The position numbers and the translations under genes are program-made. Positions 6,270-12,977 of a stretch of DNA of 45,300 bases are shown here, piece by piece (positions within the stretch are counted from its first letter, which is position 1; every line of letters starts with the position of its first letter). The stretch is from a virus. Below the pieces are notes generated by a model that saw only the letters and a list, made by a program, of their open reading frames with translations, was not told where the DNA came from and ran no database searches. The DNA lies in the IMG/VR virus record IMGVR_UViG_3300025446_000247, positions 1-45,300 of that record. The stretch is one strand, 5' to 3'.

Positions 6270-6556
6270 GTCGTACTGTTCCTTTCGTGAACAAAGTCGG
6301 CGAACCGCAAGAGCATTGCCGCTTCTTTGTCTAGTTTTGCTGCAATCCGCTCTTCGATCTTATAGCTCTTTTCTTCTTCATCCCTGCTCTGCATCTTGAA
6401 CTTCCGGCCCATCATTTGCTGTGCCAGCTGATGAGCCGCTTTACGTTCTGCGTCGGAAGCAGGTGTCCGCGCATAACCCCTGCGAGATTCGGCGTACTTT
6501 GTTTTCTCTCGCGCTTGTTCGCGGAGCCATTGCTCCAATTCGGTTGCCGTATCCAT
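6266..6556 (-). CDS. Hypothetical charged helical protein, 96 aa
   Basis: A highly charged, probably all-helical protein (LEQWLREQAREKTKYAESRR, then IEERIAAKLDKEAAMLLRFA). No family is recognised. The SD (GGAAAGGG) is well placed before ATG 6556 and the stop overlaps the cold-shock gene start. Its place between recombination and replication genes suggests early expression. Confidence 0.7.
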   Translation of the reverse strand: MDTATELEQWLREQAREKTKYAESRRGYARTPASDAERKAAHQLAQQMMGRKFKMQSRDEEEKSYKIEERIAAKLDKEAAMLLRFADFVHERNSTT

Positions 6557-6568
6557 GCAAGCCCTTTC

Positions 6569-7993
6569 CTACGACTTCTTTCTCCGTCCCCTGCTAACCC
6601 GCAACGTCGTCGACGGTGCCGCCGTGAGCCCGGGCACGTTGAACGCCGCCATGAGCGCGCCGGCGAGTTTATCACAGGCCGCGAAATCCCACGACAGCAG
6701 CGGAGCTGCCTGATCGATCGGGTACTTCCCGTCGCGCACAGCCTTCAGGAGCGCCGTGATCGAGGAAATATAGGCTTGGCCGGTATCGTCGGATTCCACA
6801 GCATCCCGGTCCACCTTCCAGATCGTCGAGGTACTCTGCCCTTCGATCTTGGGCGCAGCCGGCGGCACATACGTAGGTGGAATATACGGGCGTGGGACTT
6901 CGATCACTGGTGCATCGAAAAGGGTCTCAGCGCGCTGCACGTCGCCCTCGTCGAGAGCGTCCTGCACGTCAAGAAGTTTGAGCCGTTCAGCCTCAGCCTC
7001 CTGCAGACGACGCGCCTCAGCCTCAGCCTCTTCGCGCGCCTTGCGCAGCGCTTCCTGCCGGATGCGCTCCTGGGTTTGATCCCAGGTCAAGATCTGCGCT
7101 TTGACATGCTTGATTCCGGCCTCCAGCGGCTCGACGCCGGCCTTCACCTTGCCGCCAGTCTCCATGTAGACCTCGTAGAGAACCTTGCGGAGCGGGTCCA
7201 GGGCGGCGATGGTCGTATCCTTCTTCGCCACCAGCCGGTTGAGTGTCTCGCTGGCTTCCACGCGCTTCTCGGCGGTGTCAATGCGCACGGTCAGCGCCTG
7301 CTGGCCAGTCTCGACGTTCTGAGCGATGATGGCCTTGATCTCGCCTTCACGCTCGGAGAGCAGGTCCAGCGCCTCGGCCGCGGACTCGGGCGCGCGCCAT
7401 GCGGCAAGAACTTCGCCGACGGGCTGGCGGACGATGGCGGTCTGCCCAATGTCGATTCCTCCGTCAAGAAGCGTGAATGAGCCGTCTGGGTGCTGGCTGT
7501 AAACATCAACCCTGTCCACCTGCGGATCCAACTGCCCTTCCGGAAACTTCTCCGGATCGCCGGATTGCTTCGACCAGTAGAGATCTCCCATCTCTCCTGT
7601 CCCACACTGGAAGGTTTGATCGGCGGGGATCGACGACGGTGCCGGGTCAATCCCATGCCCGTTCCATCCCGGCTCGCACAGTTTGATGTCCTCATCCATC
7701 ACGCTCAGAGACTCGACTGGCTTCGTCTTCGGCGGCTCCGGCGTCTGGCTAGGGTCGGCGCCGAGCACGTCGTACTCCCAACTGGCGTTGCCTTTGATGT
7801 GCTGGTTCCACCAGGAACCGATGCTCTTCGCGGTCAGCGCCTCGTCGGCTACTTCCGGCGCAACGTTTTTGTATCTCCGGATTTCGTGCGTGCTCTTGAA
7901 CTCGTAGAGCAGTCGCCATGTCGCCTCGTCGTAACCGGCGCGCGAGAACATCGAACTCTCGACCGGCTTCAATGCTGAAAATTCATTTGGCAT
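6569..7993 (-). CDS. KTSC-domain and coiled-coil phage protein of recombination module, 474 aa
   Basis: Residues 10-80 form a second KTSC domain (PVESSMFSRAGYDEATWRLL, YEFKSTHEI, IGSWWNQHIKG). The middle is acidic and linker-like. A long coiled coil (ALRKAREEAEAEARRLQEAE) follows about residue 300. The last 80 residues (STIWKVDRDAV, SITALLKAVRDGKYPI, FNVPGLTA) resemble the conserved C-terminal domain of coiled-coil phage proteins found beside RecT or exonuclease genes. ATG 7993 is chosen over the frame start at 8053 because of the GGAAAGGAA SD. The exact function is unknown. Confidence 0.75.
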   Translation of the reverse strand: MPNEFSALKPVESSMFSRAGYDEATWRLLYEFKSTHEIRRYKNVAPEVADEALTAKSIGSWWNQHIKGNASWEYDVLGADPSQTPEPPKTKPVESLSVMDEDIKLCEPGWNGHGIDPAPSSIPADQTFQCGTGEMGDLYWSKQSGDPEKFPEGQLDPQVDRVDVYSQHPDGSFTLLDGGIDIGQTAIVRQPVGEVLAAWRAPESAAEALDLLSEREGEIKAIIAQNVETGQQALTVRIDTAEKRVEASETLNRLVAKKDTTIAALDPLRKVLYEVYMETGGKVKAGVEPLEAGIKHVKAQILTWDQTQERIRQEALRKAREEAEAEARRLQEAEAERLKLLDVQDALDEGDVQRAETLFDAPVIEVPRPYIPPTYVPPAAPKIEGQSTSTIWKVDRDAVESDDTGQAYISSITALLKAVRDGKYPIDQAAPLLSWDFAACDKLAGALMAAFNVPGLTAAPSTTLRVSRGRRKKS

Positions 7994-8216
7994 CTGGATT
8001 CCTTTCCTTGTTAGACTTCGTTGCTTCGTTGACCCGAACATATCCATCAGCAAAGTTCACACTCTTGATAGCTGACTCGATAGCTTGCACGGCAGTATCA
8101 AAACACTGCGATGCTTGGATGTTTTCGTGGAGATACTCCTCGCCGTGGGATTGCGCAGCGCACTTCCTGTGAGCGCGGAGTAGCAAGCCGATAATGCTTT
8201 CGTCTGTGTCGCTCAT
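7983..8216 (-). CDS. Hypothetical protein, 77 aa
   Basis: A small protein starting MSDTDESIIGLLLRAHRK, helical throughout (CFDTAVQAIESAIKSVNF), with no recognised family. ATG 8216 overlaps the nuclease stop by ATGA, and the GGAGGCGG in the nuclease end serves as SD. It ends 11 nt inside the next gene. Confidence 0.65.
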   Translation of the reverse strand: MSDTDESIIGLLLRAHRKCAAQSHGEEYLHENIQASQCFDTAVQAIESAIKSVNFADGYVRVNEATKSNKERNPDAK

Positions 8217-8866
8217 GCTGCCACCGCCTCCCATAGTTTTTGGTTGTGGTTAAGCCTCCACCAAACCAGCCTCAGCGCCGCAATCGCAATCGCCTCATCC
8301 TCTTGGCTGTTGGTATACGAATGGAGCTTGTAAGTCCCATCTTTCTTCAACTGCAAAGCATGACGACGGACTCGGCCAACGTGGTTCGATTTGTGGACTC
8401 CGAGTTCCTGAAAGGCTGTCTGAATAGACCATGAAGGCTGCACAGAGCTTGCCGCCTTGACCTCAACCACCGCCTTGTCGCGTCCGAACTGACCAAACAT
8501 ATCCAACTTCATCCCGATTTTCATGCCGCATATCGTAGCAATAATCGGGGCTTCCGTCCAGGCCGGGTCCGGCTTAAAGTGCGTGTCGCCGAGGAACTTC
8601 AGGTAACCCATGAAGTATCCTTCAATCTCCGGCAATAGCCAGTTCGGATCGTAATCTCCTTCACGGTTGTAGCACTCAACAAGTTCATGGAGTTCTGTTC
8701 CGCGTTCGGCTGCCGCTTCCATGTCTTCGGGGCGCGCGCCGTCGAAGTTACTCAGGCCTGCGAGTTTGATAGTTTGCGTACAGCTCGGCACCCAAAGTCC
8801 ATCGCTATCCCGATACTCATGCGGGTCGTCGTTGAAGGTGCCGCCGGGGATTTGGAGGATAGCCAT
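8213..8866 (-). CDS. PD-(D/E)XK family nuclease, RecB-like
   Basis: A 217-residue protein that likely acts as the exonuclease partner of RecT. The early ERGTELHELVECYN segment fits the RecB-like motif I helix, and the core reads GMKIGMKLDMFG (acidic residue), then VVEVKAASSVQPSW (E-x-K) and SIQTAFQELGV (the Gln helix of RecB-type nucleases). ATG 8866 is fixed by the 54-codon gene that ends at 8868, one base upstream; the longer frame to 8944 would run through it. A host-range or Cas4-like role is possible but less likely in this context. Confidence 0.75.
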   Translation of the reverse strand: MAILQIPGGTFNDDPHEYRDSDGLWVPSCTQTIKLAGLSNFDGARPEDMEAAAERGTELHELVECYNREGDYDPNWLLPEIEGYFMGYLKFLGDTHFKPDPAWTEAPIIATICGMKIGMKLDMFGQFGRDKAVVEVKAASSVQPSWSIQTAFQELGVHKSNHVGRVRRHALQLKKDGTYKLHSYTNSQEDEAIAIAALRLVWWRLNHNQKLWEAVAA

Positions 8867-8867
8867 A

Positions 8868-9032
8868 CTATGCGCACCCCGATAGCGTAACCTGTGTCGC
8901 TGTGTCCGTGCGATGGAAAAACAGCCAGAGGATAAAGTCGCCAAACCAGCGCGGGATGAGCTTGCGCGGCTTGAGTTGGATACCCTGGCAGAGATAATTA
9001 CCGTTGGCGGTTGTGATGGTGATTTCGCTCAT
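8868..9032 (-). CDS. Small hydrophobic protein, 54 aa
   Basis: A 55-codon frame with ATG 9032 overlapping the upstream stop by ATGA and TAG at 8868-8870, one base before the nuclease start. The protein begins MSEITITTANGNYLCQGIQL and carries a hydrophobic stretch WFGDFILWLFF about residues 29-39, too short for a confident membrane span. No family is recognised. Precise fit between both neighbours is the main evidence. Confidence 0.6.
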   Translation of the reverse strand: MSEITITTANGNYLCQGIQLKPRKLIPRWFGDFILWLFFHRTDTATQVTLSGCA

Positions 9033-9208
9033 ACGCCCACCTCGACAAACTCCACCGCTTTGTACTTGAAGCGCGACCTTCCCTGCCAGCCGTTCATCTT
9101 GTCCGCGGCGGCCGTCGCCTTGTCATGGTCCTTGTAGAGATGGTACGGCGCGTGGAGACCCCAGGTTGCGCCGCCGTCGCGGGATTGTTCGATTAGCCAG
9201 ATACTCAT
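9029..9208 (-). CDS. Hypothetical protein, 59 aa
   Basis: Begins MSIWLIEQSRDGGATWGLH and ends VEFVEVGV. It is a compact beta-rich protein that looks complete at 59 residues. ATG 9208 overlaps the ASCH gene stop (ATGA, 9205-9208), which is preferred to the long out-of-context extension to 9349. No family is recognised. Confidence 0.6.
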   Translation of the reverse strand: MSIWLIEQSRDGGATWGLHAPYHLYKDHDKATAAADKMNGWQGRSRFKYKAVEFVEVGV

Positions 9209-9618
9209 AAGCGCACCTCGATTTCGTGAGGCACGTCGAAGAATCCGAGTTGGCCCTTGAGTGGAATTGGAACCGGAAGAATGACAGGGTTGCGCAGAAC
9301 AAACCCGTACTTGCCGACAAAGAACTTGCTCGGATGCGCGGTGACGCAATCCACGATCTCGACCGTGCCGACGATGCAGCCGCCCGCCGCTTTCATGGCC
9401 GCCGTCGCATCCTTGTCTACCAGCGGAAGCGTAATCCCATCACCCTCGGCCATGTGAAGCACGTCAAGCCAATCTTCCCGAAGTTCTTCCCATTTCCACC
9501 ACTTGCTCGCGTGCAAGGCGATGCGCCCGCGCTGGCTCGTGTACCAGTCACGATTTTCAACAGGCTTGCCATGCAAGATTGCCCACCACCAGGGCGCTCT
9601 GACGCTCAGTGCTTTCAT
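9205..9618 (-). CDS. ASCH-domain protein, 137 aa
   Basis: The opening KALSVRAPWWWAILHGKPVE is the typical start of ASCH/PUA-like domains, followed by GRIALHASK, GCIVGTVEIVDCV, FFVGKYGFVLRNPV and GQLGFFDVP. ASCH domains form an RNA- or nucleotide-binding pocket and include N4-acetylcytidine amidohydrolases; the phage role is unknown. The SD GGAAGGAAAGGAAAG is strong. Two small genes follow by 4-nt overlap. Confidence 0.85.
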   Translation of the reverse strand: MKALSVRAPWWWAILHGKPVENRDWYTSQRGRIALHASKWWKWEELREDWLDVLHMAEGDGITLPLVDKDATAAMKAAGGCIVGTVEIVDCVTAHPSKFFVGKYGFVLRNPVILPVPIPLKGQLGFFDVPHEIEVRL

Positions 9619-9719
9619 CTATCTTTCCTTTCCTTCCTCGCCACCCGGCCAGAATCCTGCTGCCCCATGAAGGCGAACAAGACTCTGACCCGCAGCGCAC
9701 TCCGCCGTTGCCGGCAAAG

Positions 9720-10136
9720 CTAGTTGTCGACTTCGATCTCGTACCGCTCCAGGTCGCTCTCCAGTTCCTCGGCCCGCAGGCTGTGGTACTGGTACTCGCG
9801 CTCCAGAATGGCCTTGAGGTCGTCAACCGCGTTCTCCGCCTTGTCGAGCGCGGTATCGAGGTTGTCGATGCGCTTCTTGGCCTCGTCGAGCTGCGCGGCC
9901 AGGGTGACACTCTCCTGAACGCCGTTGAGAGCGTTATAGGCTGTCGGAATGTCCAGCGTGACCGTGCGCTTCACTCGCTTGGCCACCCTCGCCTTTTTCT
10001 TCGCGGCCTTCTTCGCCGGCTTCGCACTCGTCTTCTTGCCGGCCTTGACTGCCGCCCAGCGCTTCTTCTGCGCGTCTGCAATGCGCTGCCTGGCCTCGGG
10101 GCTCAGGACGCGCTTCGGTTTTGTCTCGTCTGCCAT
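9720..10136 (-). CDS. Basic DNA-binding-like protein with coiled coil, 138 aa
   Basis: The N-terminal 25 residues (LSPEARQRIADAQKKRW) match a short motif common in bacterial DNA-associated proteins. Residues 33-60 are Lys/Ala-rich like histone H1 tails (KKTSAKPAKKAAKKKARVAK). The C-terminal half is an acidic coiled coil (DEAKKRIDNLDTALDKAENA). This layout suggests a nucleoid-type or scaffold DNA-binding protein (inference). The 100 bases downstream, before the ASCH gene, show no gene. Confidence 0.7.
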   Translation of the reverse strand: MADETKPKRVLSPEARQRIADAQKKRWAAVKAGKKTSAKPAKKAAKKKARVAKRVKRTVTLDIPTAYNALNGVQESVTLAAQLDEAKKRIDNLDTALDKAENAVDDLKAILEREYQYHSLRAEELESDLERYEIEVDN

Positions 10137-10163
10137 TGTTTGATTGTCCTTTCTGGGTTGATG

Positions 10164-11087
10164 TTACGTTGTTGGAAACTGCTTGATGTTGAGGTCGTCC
10201 GGCAGGTCGTGGCCCTTGCTTGGCCCGAATACGCTGCCCATTTGTTTCATAAAGAACGGCACGCCGGCTGACATACACTGATCGCGCAGGCTCCGCGCCC
10301 AGTCCGGATGCATCGGCCGCGCGCCGGGTCCACTCTCGCCGCCGCAGATTGTCCAGTCGAGGTATCTTCCTAGTTGCGCTCCAGGAACTTTGTCGTTCCT
10401 GATGTAGCAATTTCCACGAAGCTCCACCGGTCCCAGCAGCGGCTCAGCCGAGACAAACCGCACCGCCGCCGACGTTTGCAACAGCAGAGGAATCCGCACA
10501 TCCGCCGCCGCCTGGTTCTCCACGCTTACTCCCAACCAGACGTTGGGTAATGGCTGAGTTAGCCGATGATCCTTACGCGGTATGTCGGCGATACCTTCGT
10601 CGTGCCATCGAACCAAAATCTCTGCCTCGCGCAAGCCCCAACAAGTACTCAAATACTTCAGCATCCGCTCCGGCCTCTTCGTCAACACCTGAAACACGTG
10701 CTGAGGACACAACGCCATCACCGCGAAAATCTGGTCAATCCACTCATCCGGCACATTCTCATGGAAGAGGTCACTGACTGAGTTGACGAAGATGCGGCGT
10801 GAGCGATAATTCTGCCATCTACCAATACCGCGACCGCTGCCCGTCGTAAACAGTGACCCCCATTTCAGTGGGTCCAGCAGATGCTTTTCGACCAACTCAA
10901 CTTTGCCGGTCCAGTGAGCGCCGTCGCTCTTGATGACCGCCAAGCCATTGCCCCATTGACCAGGATCGCTGAAGCGAGCTGCCATCGTTTCCGCATAGCA
11001 GTGACGGCAGCCCTCGCTTACGCGCGAGCAGCCGCGAATAGGGTTCCAGGTTGAGTCCGTCCATTCGATACCTGTCTTCGTTCCCAT
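10164..11087 (-). CDS. Phage Gp37/Gp68 family protein (DUF5131)
   Basis: A 307-residue member of the Gp37/Gp68 family: GIEWTDSTWNPIRGCSRVS then EGCRHCYAE, with the conserved C-x6-C-x2-C cluster near residue 20, DPLKWGSLF, FVNSVSDLFHENVP, ALCPQHVFQVLTKRPERM, NVWLGVSVENQ, FVSAEPLL and WTICGGESGPGARP. The cysteine cluster resembles a radical-SAM-type iron-sulfur site, but the reaction is unknown. ATG 11087 has GGAAAGGAAAG as SD; an in-frame ATG at 11132 lacks one. Confidence 0.9.
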   Translation of the reverse strand: MGTKTGIEWTDSTWNPIRGCSRVSEGCRHCYAETMAARFSDPGQWGNGLAVIKSDGAHWTGKVELVEKHLLDPLKWGSLFTTGSGRGIGRWQNYRSRRIFVNSVSDLFHENVPDEWIDQIFAVMALCPQHVFQVLTKRPERMLKYLSTCWGLREAEILVRWHDEGIADIPRKDHRLTQPLPNVWLGVSVENQAAADVRIPLLLQTSAAVRFVSAEPLLGPVELRGNCYIRNDKVPGAQLGRYLDWTICGGESGPGARPMHPDWARSLRDQCMSAGVPFFMKQMGSVFGPSKGHDLPDDLNIKQFPTT

Positions 11088-11204
11088 GCTTTCCTTTCCT
11101 TGAACTTCAATGCGCGGTCCTTTGACGCCCATTGCTCTCCAACGTGTAAACACGCTCCGAGGGGCGGGCCACCAAGCCGCTGTTCTTCACAGTCTCCCGC
11201 GCAT

Positions 11205-11220
11205 CTCCCCTTGCGGGAAG
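11205..11220 (-). other. GCAA tetraloop hairpin after stop codon
   Basis: In minus-strand RNA, CUUCCC-GCAA-GGGGAG forms a 6-bp stem (one G-U) with a GNRA tetraloop, starting one base after the stop of the SSB-tail gene. No U-tract follows. It could protect the mRNA 3' segment or bind a protein. The surrounding 11088-11221 gap shows no gene. Confidence 0.45.
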
Positions 11221-11221
11221 G

Positions 11222-11572
11222 TCAAAATGGAATGTCGTCGTCGCTGACAGGCTTCGCCGGTACAAGTACAACCTCTGCTGGAATCTCCTCGTTTTGAGAG
11301 GCTGCTTCAACCGCTGGTTCTGGCTCCGGAATTGGAGGTCCGTCAACTTCTTCGATCAGCATCACATTGTTGTATGACGCAAACCGTACAAACTCCATAC
11401 TCTCGCTCTGACGGAACAAATCAGCCGTTCCGTCGCTGCTCGCGTGGTAGTAGTGGCACTGTCGGACAACCACTACGGCTTCAAGTTGACTCTTCATCAC
11501 CACCCGCACCCACTTGGGTTTCAGGTATGCGGTAGTCAATGTGGATGGCCCGATTCTGGGAACGTTTAGCAT
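11222..11572 (-). CDS. Small protein with SSB-like acidic C-terminal tip, 116 aa
   Basis: The protein ends VSDDDIPF, the signature C-terminal tip of bacterial single-stranded DNA-binding proteins, which recruits repair and replication partners. A Pro/Glu/Ala-rich linker (GPPIPEPEPAVEAASQ) precedes it, as in SSBs. The first 70 residues (VRVVMKSQLEAVVVVRQCHY, ESMEFVRFASYNNVMLI) could form a small beta-barrel but do not show a canonical SSB OB-fold. The gene lies between RecT and Gp37/Gp68. It is probably a divergent SSB or a tail mimic. ATG 11572 has the SD GAGAAAGGA. Confidence 0.65.
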   Translation of the reverse strand: MLNVPRIGPSTLTTAYLKPKWVRVVMKSQLEAVVVVRQCHYYHASSDGTADLFRQSESMEFVRFASYNNVMLIEEVDGPPIPEPEPAVEAASQNEEIPAEVVLVPAKPVSDDDIPF

Positions 11573-11672
11573 AGCATCCTTTCTCAGCGGTCTGGTTTGC
11601 CGGACGCCGCCGGCTGGCTCATGCCCACGAGCCAAGATTAAACCCGCACCAGTCTATGCGTGGATTGCTCGC

Positions 11673-12635
11673 CTACTCTCCACGCTGTTCCTTGTCGCGC
11701 CGCTCGATCTCGGCGGCAAGCTCCTTGTCGACCGTGGCAAAGTCCTTGTGTGCTGTGAAGAACGCGACGCGCTCGTCGTGGGTAAAGCCCAAAACATCGA
11801 ACTTCTCGTTCACCGCCTTCTTGATCGGCGACAGCGAATCCGCCCAGGCGAAAGCCAAATCCTTCTTGCTGACCGGAATGTCTTTGGAGTTCTTGTCGTT
11901 GTGCGGCTGGCCGATCTGAAGGTTGTCGCGGAGCCACGCCTTCGCTTCATCCGGCGTCCACCCCGAGGCCTTGTACCGCTTGTAGAAGTCACTGCCCCCG
12001 CTCTGCCCGATCGTTTCCTCAGCCTTCTCGACGACCGGCGCCGGAGCACTGGACTGCGGCTGCCCTTCGATGGTCTCGCCGGGGTAATCGCGGAGTTCTT
12101 CGACAGTCTTGAGACCTTTGAGCGCGTCGGGGAATTGGTCGCGCATGGCAAAGGCGCGGGCGCGCATCTGCATCATGCGGAACGGGGCGGTTGTCCAAGG
12201 TCCAGCTTTCTTCCAGAGTCCGGCGGTAAGGGCGTCATCTTGCCCGAAGGTTGCCTTCACGTCTGGCTGGCCACGACGCTTGATGATACAAGTCGCCTTG
12301 TTGTTTTTTTTGATCGTATCCGGGTCGTCCTCGTGGATACTTACGAAGTCCGGATGAGTCTTGATGATGGCAAGCGCACCGTCGCCCCACAATGCCGGAC
12401 GATTGTTTACCGTGTAGATGGATTGAAGTGCCTGGATAGGAGGCAAGCCGACCTCATAACCTAGCTGGATCGCTACCACGATCGCTCCCGGTTTCCCTGC
12501 GTAATCACGCGGAATCATTCCTGAATCCGCGATAAGTGTCGCAAACTCGATGGCCTCTTTGAGTGTCCGAGGAGCGAAGGTATTCGTCTGCTCAAGTTGC
12601 GCCGACGATTGAACTACAAGAGCGTTATCTGCCAT
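11673..12635 (-). CDS. recT: RecT-family single-strand annealing recombinase
   Basis: A 320-residue RecT-like annealase: GAIVVAIQLGYEVGLPPIQA, ALWGDGALAIIK, KKNNKATCIIKRRGQPDVKA, FGQDDALTAGLWKKAGPW and MMQMRARAFAMRDQFPDALK follow the family order. It would anneal strands produced by the nuclease at 8213-8866 during phage recombination or replication. The C-terminal third (from about residue 200) is a variable helical extension. The strong SD GAGAAAGGAAAGC and a divergent promoter region lie just upstream, making it the first gene of the leftward operon. Confidence 0.9.
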   Translation of the reverse strand: MADNALVVQSSAQLEQTNTFAPRTLKEAIEFATLIADSGMIPRDYAGKPGAIVVAIQLGYEVGLPPIQALQSIYTVNNRPALWGDGALAIIKTHPDFVSIHEDDPDTIKKNNKATCIIKRRGQPDVKATFGQDDALTAGLWKKAGPWTTAPFRMMQMRARAFAMRDQFPDALKGLKTVEELRDYPGETIEGQPQSSAPAPVVEKAEETIGQSGGSDFYKRYKASGWTPDEAKAWLRDNLQIGQPHNDKNSKDIPVSKKDLAFAWADSLSPIKKAVNEKFDVLGFTHDERVAFFTAHKDFATVDKELAAEIERRDKEQRGE

Positions 12636-12667
12636 GCTGCTTTCCTTTCTCGGTTATTAGTTCTAAC

Positions 12668-12718
12668 AATTGTAAGCGTAGTCTACCGGACTGCCGTTGT
12701 CAACCCCCGCTTGCAATT
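12668..12718. repeat. Inverted pair of CGCTTGCAATT-type elements at divergent promoters
   Basis: AATTGTAAGCG (12668-12678) and CGCTTGCAATT (12708-12718) are inverted copies matching at 10 of 11 positions. They cover the leftward -10 and the rightward -35 boxes. GTTGTCAAC (12696-12704), a 4-bp dyad, covers the leftward -35. The layout fits an operator for a divergent switch. Confidence 0.6.
12675..12703 (-). promoter_or_regulatory. Leftward early promoter (recT operon)
   Basis: Minus strand: perfect -35 TTGACA (12698-12703), 17-bp spacer, -10 TACGCT (12675-12680, weak). It would transcribe recT and the early operon, with a leader of about 35 nt containing the SD. The weak -10 suggests a need for activation or low basal output. 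Confidence 0.55.
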
Positions 12719-12739
12719 ATTTTTGAGATTCCCTATAAT
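12711..12739 (+). promoter_or_regulatory. Rightward promoter, leaderless
   Basis: Plus strand: -35 TTGCAA (12711-12716), 17-bp spacer, perfect -10 TATAAT (12734-12739). The ATG at 12747 begins only 7 nt after the -10, so the transcript should start at or next to the start codon, that is, be leaderless. No SD is present. Confidence 0.7.
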
Positions 12740-12746
12740 CGGCCTC

Positions 12747-12977
12747 ATGGCGAAGAAACCCATCACGTCGAGAAGGCATCTCAAGGCTGGCCGGAAGGCG
12801 AAGTTGACGAAGGATATGCCCGATTTTTACGCCAAACTGGGCAGCCGCGGCGGCGAGAACACGCTCAAAAATAACGGCACGCTCTTCTTCCGCCGAATTG
12901 CCTCTCTTAGCCACCAGAAGCGCCGCGAGAATGCCGCCGCCCGCGAACTGGAGAACGATGCCCGAGCCGCCCGTTGA
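12747..12977 (+). CDS. Small basic KGG-like protein, 76 aa
   Basis: Begins MAKKPITSRRHLKAGRKAKL; the core KLGSRGGENTLKNNG then FRRIASLSHQKRRE recalls the GG-repeat motif of stress-induced KGG proteins and small phage DNA-binding regulators. It is strongly basic. ATG 12747 sits just behind the TATAAT box, so it would be translated from a leaderless mRNA; a longer in-frame start at 12597 lies upstream of the promoter. It is the first gene of the only rightward operon. Confidence 0.65.
   Translation: MAKKPITSRRHLKAGRKAKLTKDMPDFYAKLGSRGGENTLKNNGTLFFRRIASLSHQKRRENAAARELENDARAAR

Noticed and set aside
6416-7480. 354-codon plus-strand frame
   Set aside because: Antisense of the coiled-coil gene; leucine/arginine-rich shadow without SD.
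11222-11572. Calling this gene ssb outright
   Set aside because: Only the C-terminal tail is SSB-like; the N-terminal part does not show a recognisable SSB OB-fold.
11514-12464. 316-codon plus-strand frame
   Set aside because: Antisense to recT and the SSB-tail gene.
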